This document shows, piece after piece, positions 21,501-28,600 of a stretch of 64,000 nucleotides of DNA (position 1 is the first letter of the stretch; every line of letters begins with the position of its first letter). Made by a program: the position numbers and the translations under genes. The stretch spans positions 12,815,951 through 12,879,950 of the forward strand of contig NC_134035.1 of NCBI RefSeq assembly GCF_964204645.1, read 5' to 3'. Source of the DNA: Tubulanus polymorphus (Eukaryota > Nemertea > Palaeonemertea > Tubulaniformes > Tubulanidae). The notes under the pieces were generated by a model. It was not told where the DNA came from. It did no database searches and saw nothing but the letters and a program-made list of their open reading frames with translations.

Positions 21501-23115
21501 CAGTTGCTATCGTGTTAGACATTCTATCAGCACACTTTCTAAAACTGATCAGCCAGACTTCACGTTATGGAGACGGTTCCACGCTACAGATTGTCTGAAG
21601 GGGTCGGGTTGTAAGCGGCACTAGGATTGAGAATTGGAAGAGCGATGTCTGTTGTCAGAGTATCTCTGGTAGGATGGAATGAACTGTAGACTAATTATAG
21701 GCCTGATGACACTAATCAGTAGAGATCAAGTATACACAAACAGTAATCAGCAAACTGAAGATTAAATCACGTTTCTCTGTCCATCTCTCGGCTATCACCA
21801 GCCGCAACATCGCTTACCAGGGACAGAATCAGTTAAGCCTTCTAGGTACCAGCGGATAAGAGATACGCCGGAACCTCACTTACCAGGGACGGAATCAACC
21901 AGAATCGGAGACTGTTCCTTACAAAACGTACAACCTCACTTACCAGGGACGGAATCAGAGACTGTTCCGTACAAGAGATGGAACCTCACTTCCCAGGGAC
22001 AGATTGAACTTTTATATTACTCATATATAGGCCTAAGTACATGTAGGCTGCATGACGAGACCTATTTTTATGATATTTTTTCTACTAGCAACAGAATGAC
22101 AATGATTAAAAGTGTGGGTGAAATAACCATGAATTGAAACAGCCTATATTTTGATTGGTTTTCAATTTAAAATTCAAAATGGAACCAGTGTCATTAAAGA
22201 ACAAGTTTTCTTTATCCAGTCAACCAGAAACTGCTTATTTAGGGCGGCCTCTACTATACTAATGTCTATTTATTAATTGATGAGACCTGTTTTTCTTGGA
22301 TATTTTGCTTACTTTTTGGGGTACATACCTCATTTATGTCTTAACAGAATGCCAAAAATCGCGGACAACAACTGAATATCCGATATATTTCCAGTTCTGT
22401 ACCAATTAGATGGATTGGCAAAAATACTCCTTAAGTCCAGTTGAATGAGAGAGAAAATCCTCCATTTTGTCAAATTTCTTGAATTTTTACATTGTCACCA
22501 TGCCTACGAAATGAAGTTATTTTTCTTGTGGGGTCTCAACAACTAAATCAGGGTGGCGTAGGCATGGTAACAATGTTCAAATCCAAGAAATTTCACAAAA
22601 TGGAGGATTTTCTCTCTCATTCAACTGGACTTAAGGAGTCTTTTTGCCAATCCATCTAATTGGTACAGAACTGGAAATATATCGGATATTCAGTTGTTGT
22701 CCGCGATTTTTGGCATTCTGTTAAGACATAAATGAGGTATGTACCCCAAAAAGTAAGCAAAATATCCAAGAAAAACAGGTCTCATCAATTAATAAATAGA
22801 CATTAGGACGCTGTCATTGAACAAATTGAATTGAAATGAACTGGTTAATAATAATCAAATTCCGCACATTTCTTCTTCACAGGTGTCTAAATATACATAG
22901 GCTATGTATGTATGAATTCAACAGAGATTAACATGAAACAGAATCGATAAAAACGTGATAATCAACAGGTAGAAATAATAGATGCCCGGGAACGTATCCT
23001 TTCTTCCCTCCTGGCTGGCTGCTGATGGAGAGACTGGCTGAGAGATCACAGCTTGTGAAACTAAGTTGGATTAGAATGTATTTTTATTGTCGTCTTACCC
23101 CATGAACCAGTCCAT
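1802..23115 (-). CDS. MOB2: MOB2-type MOB kinase activator, 5' part only, with alternative first exons
   Basis: MOB proteins are small zinc-binding co-activators of NDR/LATS kinases; MOB2 binds NDR (Tricornered) and affects cell shape and the cell cycle. The shared coding exon is 1802-1971. It reads as a basic start (GRKKDKD), then YMEEQYVKD, then [20 protein letters not shown], which matches the MOB2/Mob family entry strand (LPxGLDxNEWLASHT). It is preceded by TTTTCAG and followed by the donor GTAAGTG. Three upstream minus-strand candidate first exons (10803-10813, 18910-18929, 23099-23115) each end in phase 2 and each splice in frame to it. The 23.1-kb one gives MDWFMG, like vertebrate MOB2 MDWLMG. 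The zinc-binding MOB core lies beyond the left edge. The coordinates given here span introns. Family assignment is strong; transcript structure is inferred. Confidence 0.82.
3000..3076. repeat. 14-15-bp G-rich minisatellite
   Basis: Five copies of GGGGTGGGGCATCAG-like units lie in tandem. The G-runs could support G-quadruplexes on the plus strand. It lies in the presumed MOB2 intron. Confidence 0.8.
3340..4112. repeat. ~57-bp tandem array, block 2
   Basis: About 13 copies of the block 1 unit are present, with TTCAAATTAATCAGTAATC linkers. The end is the same TGTATGCATCAAATAAATC tail. Both blocks are also preceded by similar text (GGCTGCCAATCTCT... and AGTAACAAATT) near 988-1025 and 3288-3322, so flanks were duplicated along with the array. 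Confidence 0.9.
4113..8430. other. Presumed MOB2 intronic DNA, no gene seen
   Basis: I see no exon with protein similarity here. It contains a CAT trinucleotide run near 5237-5257 and a GGGC-rich stretch near 5150. A dispersed repeat near 5660-5770 (TTACAATTCATTCATTTTC core) recurs near 28240-28300, 43540 and, inverted, 7975-8060. A 29-bp word at about 7719-7749 (TACTTGATCAGGAATATTAC...) recurs almost exactly at 11684-11714. A palindromic family-A remnant lies at about 7803-7910. Confidence 0.5.
8440..8880. repeat. ~40-bp minisatellite built on GAACTGTGGAGC words
   Basis: An array of GAGTACTGAAGAGTGGAGC plus TGGATCCTGAACTGTGGAGC, period about 40 bp, has five clear copies and degenerate flanking copies back to about 8440. 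The word GAACTGTGGAACTGG at its left edge equals the terminus of the dispersed palindromic family A elements, so the array may have grown from such an end. Long open frames through it reflect the repeat and are not genes. Confidence 0.85.
9250..9312. repeat. 12-bp minisatellite (CCTGGAACCACG)n
   Basis: Five near-identical 12-bp copies lie in tandem. The period is divisible by three, so open frames run through it. Confidence 0.85.
9592..9810. repeat. 20-bp minisatellite (CCGCTGAGTACCCCCTGAGT)n
   Basis: About eleven copies are almost identical; one copy has an inserted TACCCCCCTGAG. Because 20 is not a multiple of three, the same repeat translates as three interleaved peptides in successive frames, giving three overlapping spurious ORFs. 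High identity suggests recent expansion or high mutability. Confidence 0.92.
10190..10360. repeat. 63-bp tandem repeat
   Basis: About two and a half copies of a 63-bp unit contain CAGATCTAGGTTACCCTGTC, AACTCAAGAATACCA and CCCAGCCCTAGAATACCA; the latter two words are themselves related. The period is a multiple of three, hence open frames on the plus strand. Confidence 0.8.
10803..10813 (-). CDS. MOB2: MOB2 candidate first coding exon A
   Basis: The minus strand reads ATG TTA CCA TG followed by the strong donor GTGAGTGATC. The exon gives M-L-P-W when joined to 1971 (phase 2), producing [12 protein letters not shown]. It is very short, so assignment rests on the initiator, donor, matching phase and the two analogous exons further upstream. 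Confidence 0.55.
11155..11250 (+). promoter_or_regulatory. Promoter-like CCAAT/CCAAT/TATA cluster
   Basis: Two CCAAT boxes (CGACCAATAGCG near 11159 and CAACCAATCG near 11193) are followed by CTATAAATAAGG near 11211 and, about 30 bp later, an initiator-like CACTCAGCTG near 11238. The order and spacing fit an animal RNA polymerase II core promoter reading rightward. It sits about 350 bp upstream of MOB2 first exon A, which reads leftward, so it may be part of a divergent promoter or drive a non-coding transcript. No downstream plus-strand protein gene was recognised. Confidence 0.4.
11260..12405. other. No gene recognised
   Basis: This is AT-rich unique-looking DNA in the presumed MOB2 5' region. 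It contains a small palindrome of GAATTCGAATTCTAATTCGAATTC type near 11871-11898. No coding exon could be supported on either strand. Confidence 0.5.
12411..12501. repeat. (TA)n microsatellite, ~45 units
   Basis: About 90 bp of uninterrupted TA dinucleotides are followed by TCTATATACC. It is self-complementary and expected to be length-polymorphic and cruciform-prone. Confidence 0.97.
12779..13202. repeat. Polypurine GA-rich minisatellite
   Basis: About 420 bp are almost pure purine on the plus strand, built from GAGGGAGAGTGAGGGAGAAC-type units with 14-34-bp variants. The only regular pyrimidines are the T of GTGAGG and the C of AACGAG. It is a candidate for triplex (H-DNA) formation. Confidence 0.93.
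13636..13742. repeat. ~15-bp C-rich minisatellite (CCATAACCCCTCTCC)n
   Basis: About seven degenerate copies are present. A (TC)n tract follows near 13921-13952. Confidence 0.8.
14540..14935. repeat. ~71-bp tandem repeat
   Basis: Five to six copies of TCTTCAGGAATACTGTATTCC, then TTGAGCTAGTGTAGTTTATT, then CAACGTTTCCAATATATCCTA are present. Each unit contains a GGAATACTGTATTCC palindrome. Single related copies occur at about 7130-7200, 15000-15050 and 50720-50780, so the unit belongs to a dispersed family that expanded here. Confidence 0.88.
15610..15945. repeat. 51-bp tandem repeat
   Basis: Six copies of a 51-bp unit (CCTGCCTCATAGGGATTCAA, ACCTGATGGCTTCGTGAGAC, TCTGCCACGTT) are nearly identical. 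The period is 17 codons, which creates a minus-strand open frame of about 200 codons with no recognisable domain. I regard it as a repeat, not a gene. Confidence 0.9.
16106..16170. repeat. ~22-bp repeat (CGAGGGTGTGTCTCCCCCTCG)3
   Basis: Three copies are present. Each has an internal near-palindrome (CGAGGG...CCCTCG), so single strands can fold. Confidence 0.8.
16310..16510. repeat. Degenerate GCCCTCAGGGAGGTAA repeats
   Basis: Several diverged copies of an AGCCCTCAGGGAGGTAA-like word are spaced irregularly immediately left of the 69-bp satellite. No gene is supported. Confidence 0.6.
16583..18012. repeat. 69-bp satellite, ~21 copies
   Basis: The consensus unit comprises CTATAGTTTGAGTACACCGC, ACCAGACTGACTGTAACCAT and CTCGCATACCGGTGTATATACGG plus TATA. 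The period is 69 bp, with occasional 70-bp units carrying an extra T (GTTTTGAGTACATC). The unit contains the near-palindrome CATACCGGTGTATATACGGTAT. Since 69 = 3 x 23, reading frames stay open on both strands for up to about 346 codons; these are not genes. Variant order suggests a higher-order repeat (see findings). Confidence 0.97.
18013..18909. other. No gene recognised; contains a palindromic family-B element
   Basis: An 88-codon plus-strand frame at 18238-18504 has no similarity I recognise and no splice context. A family-B short element (TTAAGACCAGTTCAAGACCA words) lies near 18597-18720. The rest appears unique. Confidence 0.45.
18910..18929 (-). CDS. MOB2: MOB2 candidate first coding exon B
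   Basis: The minus strand reads ATG TTT ACC GTA CCA TGG AG then the donor GTAGGTTTG. It ends in phase 2 and splices in frame to 1971, giving [15 protein letters not shown]. It resembles exon A (CCATGG next to the donor), as if the two arose by duplication of a first-exon/promoter unit. Confidence 0.55.
19195..19400. mobile_element. Decayed pogo/Tigger-like MITE remnants
   Basis: Repeated and partly inverted copies of GGAACCTCGTTATAACCAAACT and CTGTTCGTTATAACC match the TIR of the better preserved copies at 43881 and 46319. The ends are eroded and no clean TA duplication is visible. Confidence 0.5.
20079..20224. mobile_element. Short palindromic element, family B
   Basis: It begins GGACCCAGTTACACAGTCGTG and ends CGACTGTGCAACTGGGTACC. 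The inner arms are TTAAGACCAG-type words and the middle reads GCCTATAGTCAATCTAACAACT. It is about 145 bp. Related copies lie near 2045-2295, 13448-13571, 18597-18720, 24608-24746, 48800-48915 and 63937 to the window end. Confidence 0.75.
20740..20803. repeat. (CAGCAACAGCAC)n trinucleotide-rich tract
   Basis: CAG/CAA/CAC triplets make up about 60 bp in the presumed MOB2 intron. It would encode polyglutamine if translated, but no flanking exon signals were found. Confidence 0.7.
21790..22000. repeat. Irregular repeats of CTTACCAGGGACGGAATC
   Basis: Four to five copies of ACCTCACTTACCAGGGACGGAA are spaced about 50-60 bp apart, with ACTGTTCC(G/T)TACAA spacers. Each contains an apparent reverse-strand donor (GTAAG), but no coding exon accompanies it. 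Confidence 0.65.
22260..22805. mobile_element. 546-bp foldback element (long near-perfect inverted repeat)
   Basis: The left arm of about 248 bp (22260-22507) begins TAATGTCTATTTATTAATTG. It is repeated in reverse complement at 22558-22805, ending CAATTAATAAATAGACATTA. Only about half a dozen mismatches were found by eye, clustered near the loop. The loop is about 50 bp. No ORF is inside. A truncated relative lies just to the left, near 22056-22100 (GAGACCTATTTTTATGATAT, AACAGAATGAC). No clear target duplication is seen. It behaves like a Foldback/MITE insertion or a very recent inverted duplication; a transcript would form a long hairpin. Confidence 0.9.
23099..23115 (-). CDS. MOB2: MOB2 candidate first coding exon C
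   Basis: The minus strand reads ATG GAC TGG TTC ATG GG then the donor GTAAGACG, in the context CACC ATG G (good Kozak). It ends in phase 2; joined to 1971 it gives [14 protein letters not shown]. This matches the N-terminus of vertebrate MOB2 (MDWLMGK), which makes it the most convincing of the three first exons and probably the ancestral one. Confidence 0.75.
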
Positions 23116-23360
23116 GGTGTCCCTCACGTAATCAGGCAGCTTCTCCAGATTGACGGTTCTTTATTTGAAGTTGAATTCGGGCGAAAAACACGAGAGATTT
23201 TCACCGTTTTCTTCCTGTTTTTTTCGCTGTCAGAAGATGGCGGAAGTGGCCTCGTTTCGCGCATGCGTTGTACCGTTTGTTGACAAAAATCAATCCCACA
23301 ATGCAACGGATGTAAATAAACAAAGAATTGCACGTGGTTCCTGTATTTGACAGCTGTCAA
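23116..23360 (-). promoter_or_regulatory. Likely MOB2 exon C 5'UTR and core promoter region
   Basis: Just upstream of exon C, on its 5' side, are an AAGATGGCGG word (YY1-like, 23234-23243) and a GCGCATGCG word (NRF1-like, 23259-23267). Both are typical of CpG-type animal housekeeping promoters near the start site. The region is locally richer in CG than its surroundings. Assignment is by motif only. Confidence 0.4.
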
Positions 23361-23597
23361 TAGGGCGGCTGTCAACTACTGCTTGGCTCACGCATTAAGC
23401 TTTTCTTTTATATGTGTAATTGTGCTTATTAAAAAAGAATGTGAATCTAATTTCGTTTTGTTTTATGTAGCTTACATTATGCTTCTGTGAAATAAACTGC
23501 AATTTCAAATGTTTTGTCGAATATGACATGCCATATTGTCCAAGGGTACCAGCTCTTAACCCTTTAAGGTCACTCAGTTAGTTCAGGAACAACCTCA

Positions 23598-23684
23598 GGA
23601 TTCAGTTCCACAGTTGTGAGTTAAGTTAAAGCATTGAAAATGAACTCATCTTAACTCTAACTTACAACTGTGGAACTGGGCCCC
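23598..23684. mobile_element. Short palindromic element, family A
   Basis: It has inverted ends ATTCAGTTCCACAGTTGTGAGTTAA and TTACAACTGTGGAACTGGGCCCC, with a short centre containing CATTGAAAATGAACTCA. Similar copies lie at 7803-7910, 25201-25312, 25431-25513, 44904-45013 and 45832-45930. Confidence 0.75.
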
Positions 23685-24029
23685 GTAGTCAGTGTTAGGT
23701 AAATCAGTGCCTAGTGACAAGTGGGCCCTCACATTGTGCAGGCCAAACATCAAAGTCTGTGGTCCAGTCATAAACCGTCCAGTATAGGGTTAGTCTCGGG
23801 AAACTAACATCCGAGATCCTAACGACATAAAGCAAGATAGGACTGGCTGGAAATCGGTATCCAGGACTGGCTAGACCAAATAATAGTGAACAACCAAAAT
23901 GAAATTCATTGTTTTCCGACTTCAACTTTTATTCAATCAATCGTACATTTATCACATTTGAGAAAGAAATTATAAAGTATAAGTAAACCACATGTATATA
24001 ACAGTTTACATAAATAATTCACAGTCTGA

Positions 24030-24161
24030 GGCCCTGATGTTGCTCGAAAATAACAGGTGATTAAATCATCAACCTCAGGCCAAGTTTAAAAAAATTATTC
24101 TTAGATAAAGCGCTTAACCAGCAGTTGACTGCAAAACCAATTTCTGAGCAACACTGGGGCC
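24030..24161. mobile_element. Short TIR element with GGCCC...GTTGCTCA ends
   Basis: The left end GGCCCTGATGTTGCTCGAAA is the approximate inverse complement of the right end TTTCTGAGCAACACTGGGGCC. About 132 bp, no coding capacity. A relative lies at 42116-42243 (CAGTTGCTCAAAAGTCGG ... TATTGAACAACTG). Confidence 0.6.
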
Positions 24162-25200
24162 TTTTTAAATAATAGATAGAGTATACATTATAGGGAGCTT
24201 GTAGAATACATAAGTAAAATTATTTAGAAGCAAAATATATTTGATTTTTAAGCAAAGAATTAAAAGAAATGAAATACTTATTGCCTTTTATGAAATGTAT
24301 ACAGCACATGTGAGTAGTTTTTGATCGATTTTCTTAAAAGATCTTAAAAATCTTAAAACAAATGAACAACATCAAAATGAAAGAATGATACATTATCATT
24401 AACACACATATCTAGTGTTTGATCACTGGTACCCGGCTCCAAAATGGAAAATAAACTCTTTTCATTCAAATGAATGTGGATCCAGGATTTCACCAGTAGC
24501 TAAATAGTTGGTTAAAGCTAACATAACTGAAATAGTGACTATTGTAACTCACTGTATAGTTTTTATGTTATCTGATGGTTAGTAACTGATAAGACCAGAA
24601 ACGTCATTGGGGTGCAGTTGTGACTTGGTTCAAAATTGGTCTTGAATCTTGAAGACTAATCCGAAGTTGTTTGATTGGTTATGGAACCGAAATGATCTAG
24701 GACTGGTCTTACTTTACAAGCCATGTAACTATGCAACTGGCCCCTGAACTTTTTTTTCTACTGTTACACTAAAAACAGAAATATCTGAGATCATGAAATT
24801 AATACAATTATTATTGTTATTATTATGTATATCATCGAACAATGCCCTGTGACTAAAATATAACGTTATCACTTTCAAAAACACACTGACCAAAACCTGA
24901 CAGGAATGTTTCCGAGATACGACAATAATACTGTTGTATTTTAGACTTTATTGATACTAAAACTAATTGTGAAATGACAGTCGATTGATTGACTATTTTT
25001 TTTTTTATAAAACATTTTCCTGTTTTTCGTCTTACTATAAATCTACTTAATGTTTATAAGAACATGTAAACATGTTAATGTAAACATAAGAACATGAATT
25101 CATTAAAACCAGTCACATTGAACATCACTTCAACCAAACACCATATTTTGTTCCTTGCTTTATGATTTTTACAATGCCCTGAGTTGATAACGAACCCTCG

Positions 25201-25312
25201 ACCCGGTTCCCCAGTCCTAAGAGTTAAATTTGACTCTTTGAGTTAAAACTATGAAAATTAACATGTTTAAACTCAAAAGTTAACGTTAACTCACAACTGT
25301 GGAACCAGGTCC
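25201..25312. mobile_element. Short palindromic element, family A
   Basis: The ends ACCCGGTTCCCCAGTCCTAAGAG and CTCACAACTGTGGAACCAGGTCC are inverted relatives of each other. The interior is AGTTAAA-type words. It lies in the presumed 3'UTR or 3' flank of IDH1. A further copy is at 25431-25513. Confidence 0.7.
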
Positions 25313-25671
25313 AGTTACAAAAAAAGTTGTAAACTCTGCCTTACTTGTCAACAGTCAACTGAGTAAAAACCGCTCTCAAGTCAGAGAATTTTACTGAAAG
25401 ATTGTTTTTGAAGAGGCTATTTTTACCCCAGTGGATCCAGTTCCGCAGTTCTAAGTTGATTGAGAGGAAACTGATCGAGAATGAGTTAACTCACGACTGT
25501 GGACAGAACTGGTTCCTGATTCTCTGATTCCGTGAAATAGTCCAACGTTACTGAATAAGACAAGAGTCCACCGTATTTGATAAATAAATATACAGAGGTA
25601 AAATGAATTCATGTTCTTACATACACATCTCATATACACTAAAGATGACTAGTTTTACATTTAGAGTGAAG

Positions 25672-28600
25672 TCAACTCGATTGAACTTTCTTCTTCAAAT
25701 TCTCAGCGAGTTTATCCATAAATTCATTCGTCAATAGATAATCACTTCTTTGGACCCTGAAATTGATCATGAATAGAAGATGAGATTACAGTGAGATAGA
25801 TTGGTTATCATTGCGGTGCTTACAGATCAGGGAATCCATAATTCCTGATACTTCCCCGACCCTTGAACAAAAATTCCCTGATTAAATTGTAAGATATTCT
25901 CAGTGAGGGCTGTTTGTTATCAAGAGGTTCCTTGTGCCACTCATCACCAGCAAGAACAAGACACCTAAAGTTCAAATTCCCTGATTGAATTATAAGATAT
26001 CCTAAATGAGGCTGTTTCTTATCAAGAGGTTCCTTGTGTCACTCGTCACCAGCAAGAACAACAACACAACAAAAATTCAAATTCACTGATTTTTCCCTGA
26101 TTTACATTAATAAGAATCAGAATTCCCTAATAATTCCAGCAGAGAAAAATAAATCCGGAATTCGGTGATCTGTAAAAACCGTGTATCATGTTTTTCATTG
26201 TAGAACTTACTTCGCCATTCCTTTGATGCAAATAGCTAAATCTTTCGTCATGAAACCGGCTTCGATTGTTTCCACGCAAACCTTTTCTAGATTTCGAGCG
26301 AATTCAGCGAGTTTTTCGTTTGCGTCGAGTTTCGCTCGGTGTTCGAGACCTCGAGTCCACGCGAATATAGACGCTATTAAATAAATACAAAAAAATACAG
26401 ATGAGGATGGGCGAGGACAGGGTGGCGCCACTTTAATGTGACAAGCTTTTTTCCCTAACTATTCCCTGACATGCACATAGTTTTCCCTGACTTGATCTGC
26501 TAAGAATCCAATCAATTAACGCAGTAAAATATGTCAGAAACTGTCTAGCAATCTCAACATCAATTTCCCTGACTTTTAGCATTTTTTTTACAAAATTCCC
26601 TGAGTATTTCCCGACTTCTTACAGAAAAGTAAATAATCGCCCAACTTTTCCCTGATTTTCAGGTAAGTGGCCACCTTGTCTAATCAAAGAAATAACCCAC
26701 AGTTAGAAAGTGTTAAGTTTTGACTTATTTCCATGAACCATTTCAAAAACTGTTTATTATCAAATATACGCTTTGATATTGTGGGTTTTTCTAAAATTGA
26801 ATTAGACTTGTCTATAGAAACCAAGATCTAAATCGAGCACACATGTTCACAGAAGACTACGTACCTATAGGATTAGTAGATGTATCTCCACCTTTCTGAT
26901 GAACTCTATAATGACGCGTGACAGTACCGTGAGCTGCCTCCGCTTCTACTGTCTTACCATCGGGACAAATCAGTACGCTGGTCATCATTCCTAGAGATCC
27001 ATAACCTATCAAATACAACCAAATTCTATCATTCGTCAGACTGACAACGTATTAACCCTTTCAGTGCCGACTTATTAATACCCTATAGTGCTGGAGAAAA
27101 TTTGAAAATTAAAAAAAATTCCACCCTAGTGTGTTGAACAATGGAAATACCACTATAGTGCGTCTACACCGTGGTGCGGTGTATCGTTAGTTACTAGTAT
27201 TTCACTATGTGTGACACTTGCTGCCATTTTTCAATAGAGATAATTACAAATTAGTAATTACATCAATACACCGCAGTGCGGTGTACTAGCAAAATCCATT
27301 ACCGATTTATACACCGCATTGCGATGTAGATGCACTGAAAGGGTTAATGTACCGGTTCTGGTATCCCCTTTCTCTCAGATCTACAGTGGCAGTATCCTTG
27401 TTTCCAGATCTACAGTTTAGAGTCTCTTAGAATTATCAGCAGTTCTTCTACCAATTTCAAAATACTCGTATTGTTTTATCGTACTAGAAACCAAGAATTA
27501 GCAAGGGTTTCAATTGGTCTCTATCAATATCGGAATTCTTTTCTGGTGCGTTTGTTTTCAGCCAGAATACGCTCTTCTACCTATTGCGGAATACTTAAAA
27601 AGCGGCCGGTTGAGAATTTCGGAATTCTCTTCTGGCGCTTTTCGGAATACTTGAGAAGCAGCCGAGTTAGTAATCGAGAATTGCCATTCCTAAACCGGAA
27701 TAAGTTCAATCAAAAGCTGTTTTCCCAAAAATCGTCAGCACCATTATGCCACAAATAGACTGTATTTTCATGACTGCATTGACATTGATCTCGTGATAAT
27801 TAATTATTACCTTGAGCGATACAATCGGATTGTACGTCTCCGTCGTAATTCTTACACGCCCAAACGAATCCACCCTCGGCTTTCATCGCGTACGCCACCA
27901 TATCGTCGATCAATCGGTGCTCGTACCAGATATTCTTAGCTTCGAACTTCGATTTATATTCCCTGAAAAAGTATCAGAATTGAAGAGGAACCTGTTCATA
28001 CAGAGGGCGCTGCCACTTCCGTCTATTTACAAATCTTTTGGGCAGGGTTTCATAGAGGTGGAAGAAAGATAGTCCCTGGGAACATTTTGAAATTTGTCAG
28101 TTATAAACATGGTTTCTCATCATTACTATGGTGGTTGTCACCCAGATTGAGGATTTACCCCCAGGGATAACTTTGATACTCAGTCTATCAAACCGGGCCC
28201 TGAAGTTTTGCACGTGATTACACATAATTCCCTGTGAATGAGTAATTTCTAGGTTTACAATTCATTCATTTTTCGTTGAATCACGTATTAATAAAGAAAC
28301 ACACGGTCAATAAATAGCATCATCCGAATTGAGTTTTCCAAGTTTTTGGTCAATGGCCATATTTTGCTCGATAAATCGACTTCTAGACAATGGAATTCAA
28401 TTCACATTCCATCGCAATCTTTCTTAGATTTGTGTTCAAAACAGGGCCGAGTATCGATTTAAGATAAACTGAATTAATGAAGACATTAAATCGATTTAGG
28501 AGTTAAACCTTTTTGCGAAACTGGGCCCCAGCCCTAAGTGATGTTTAGATTTGAGAGCATCTAAATTTAGAGAACTCTTCTGGGTCATTTTTTCTAATAT

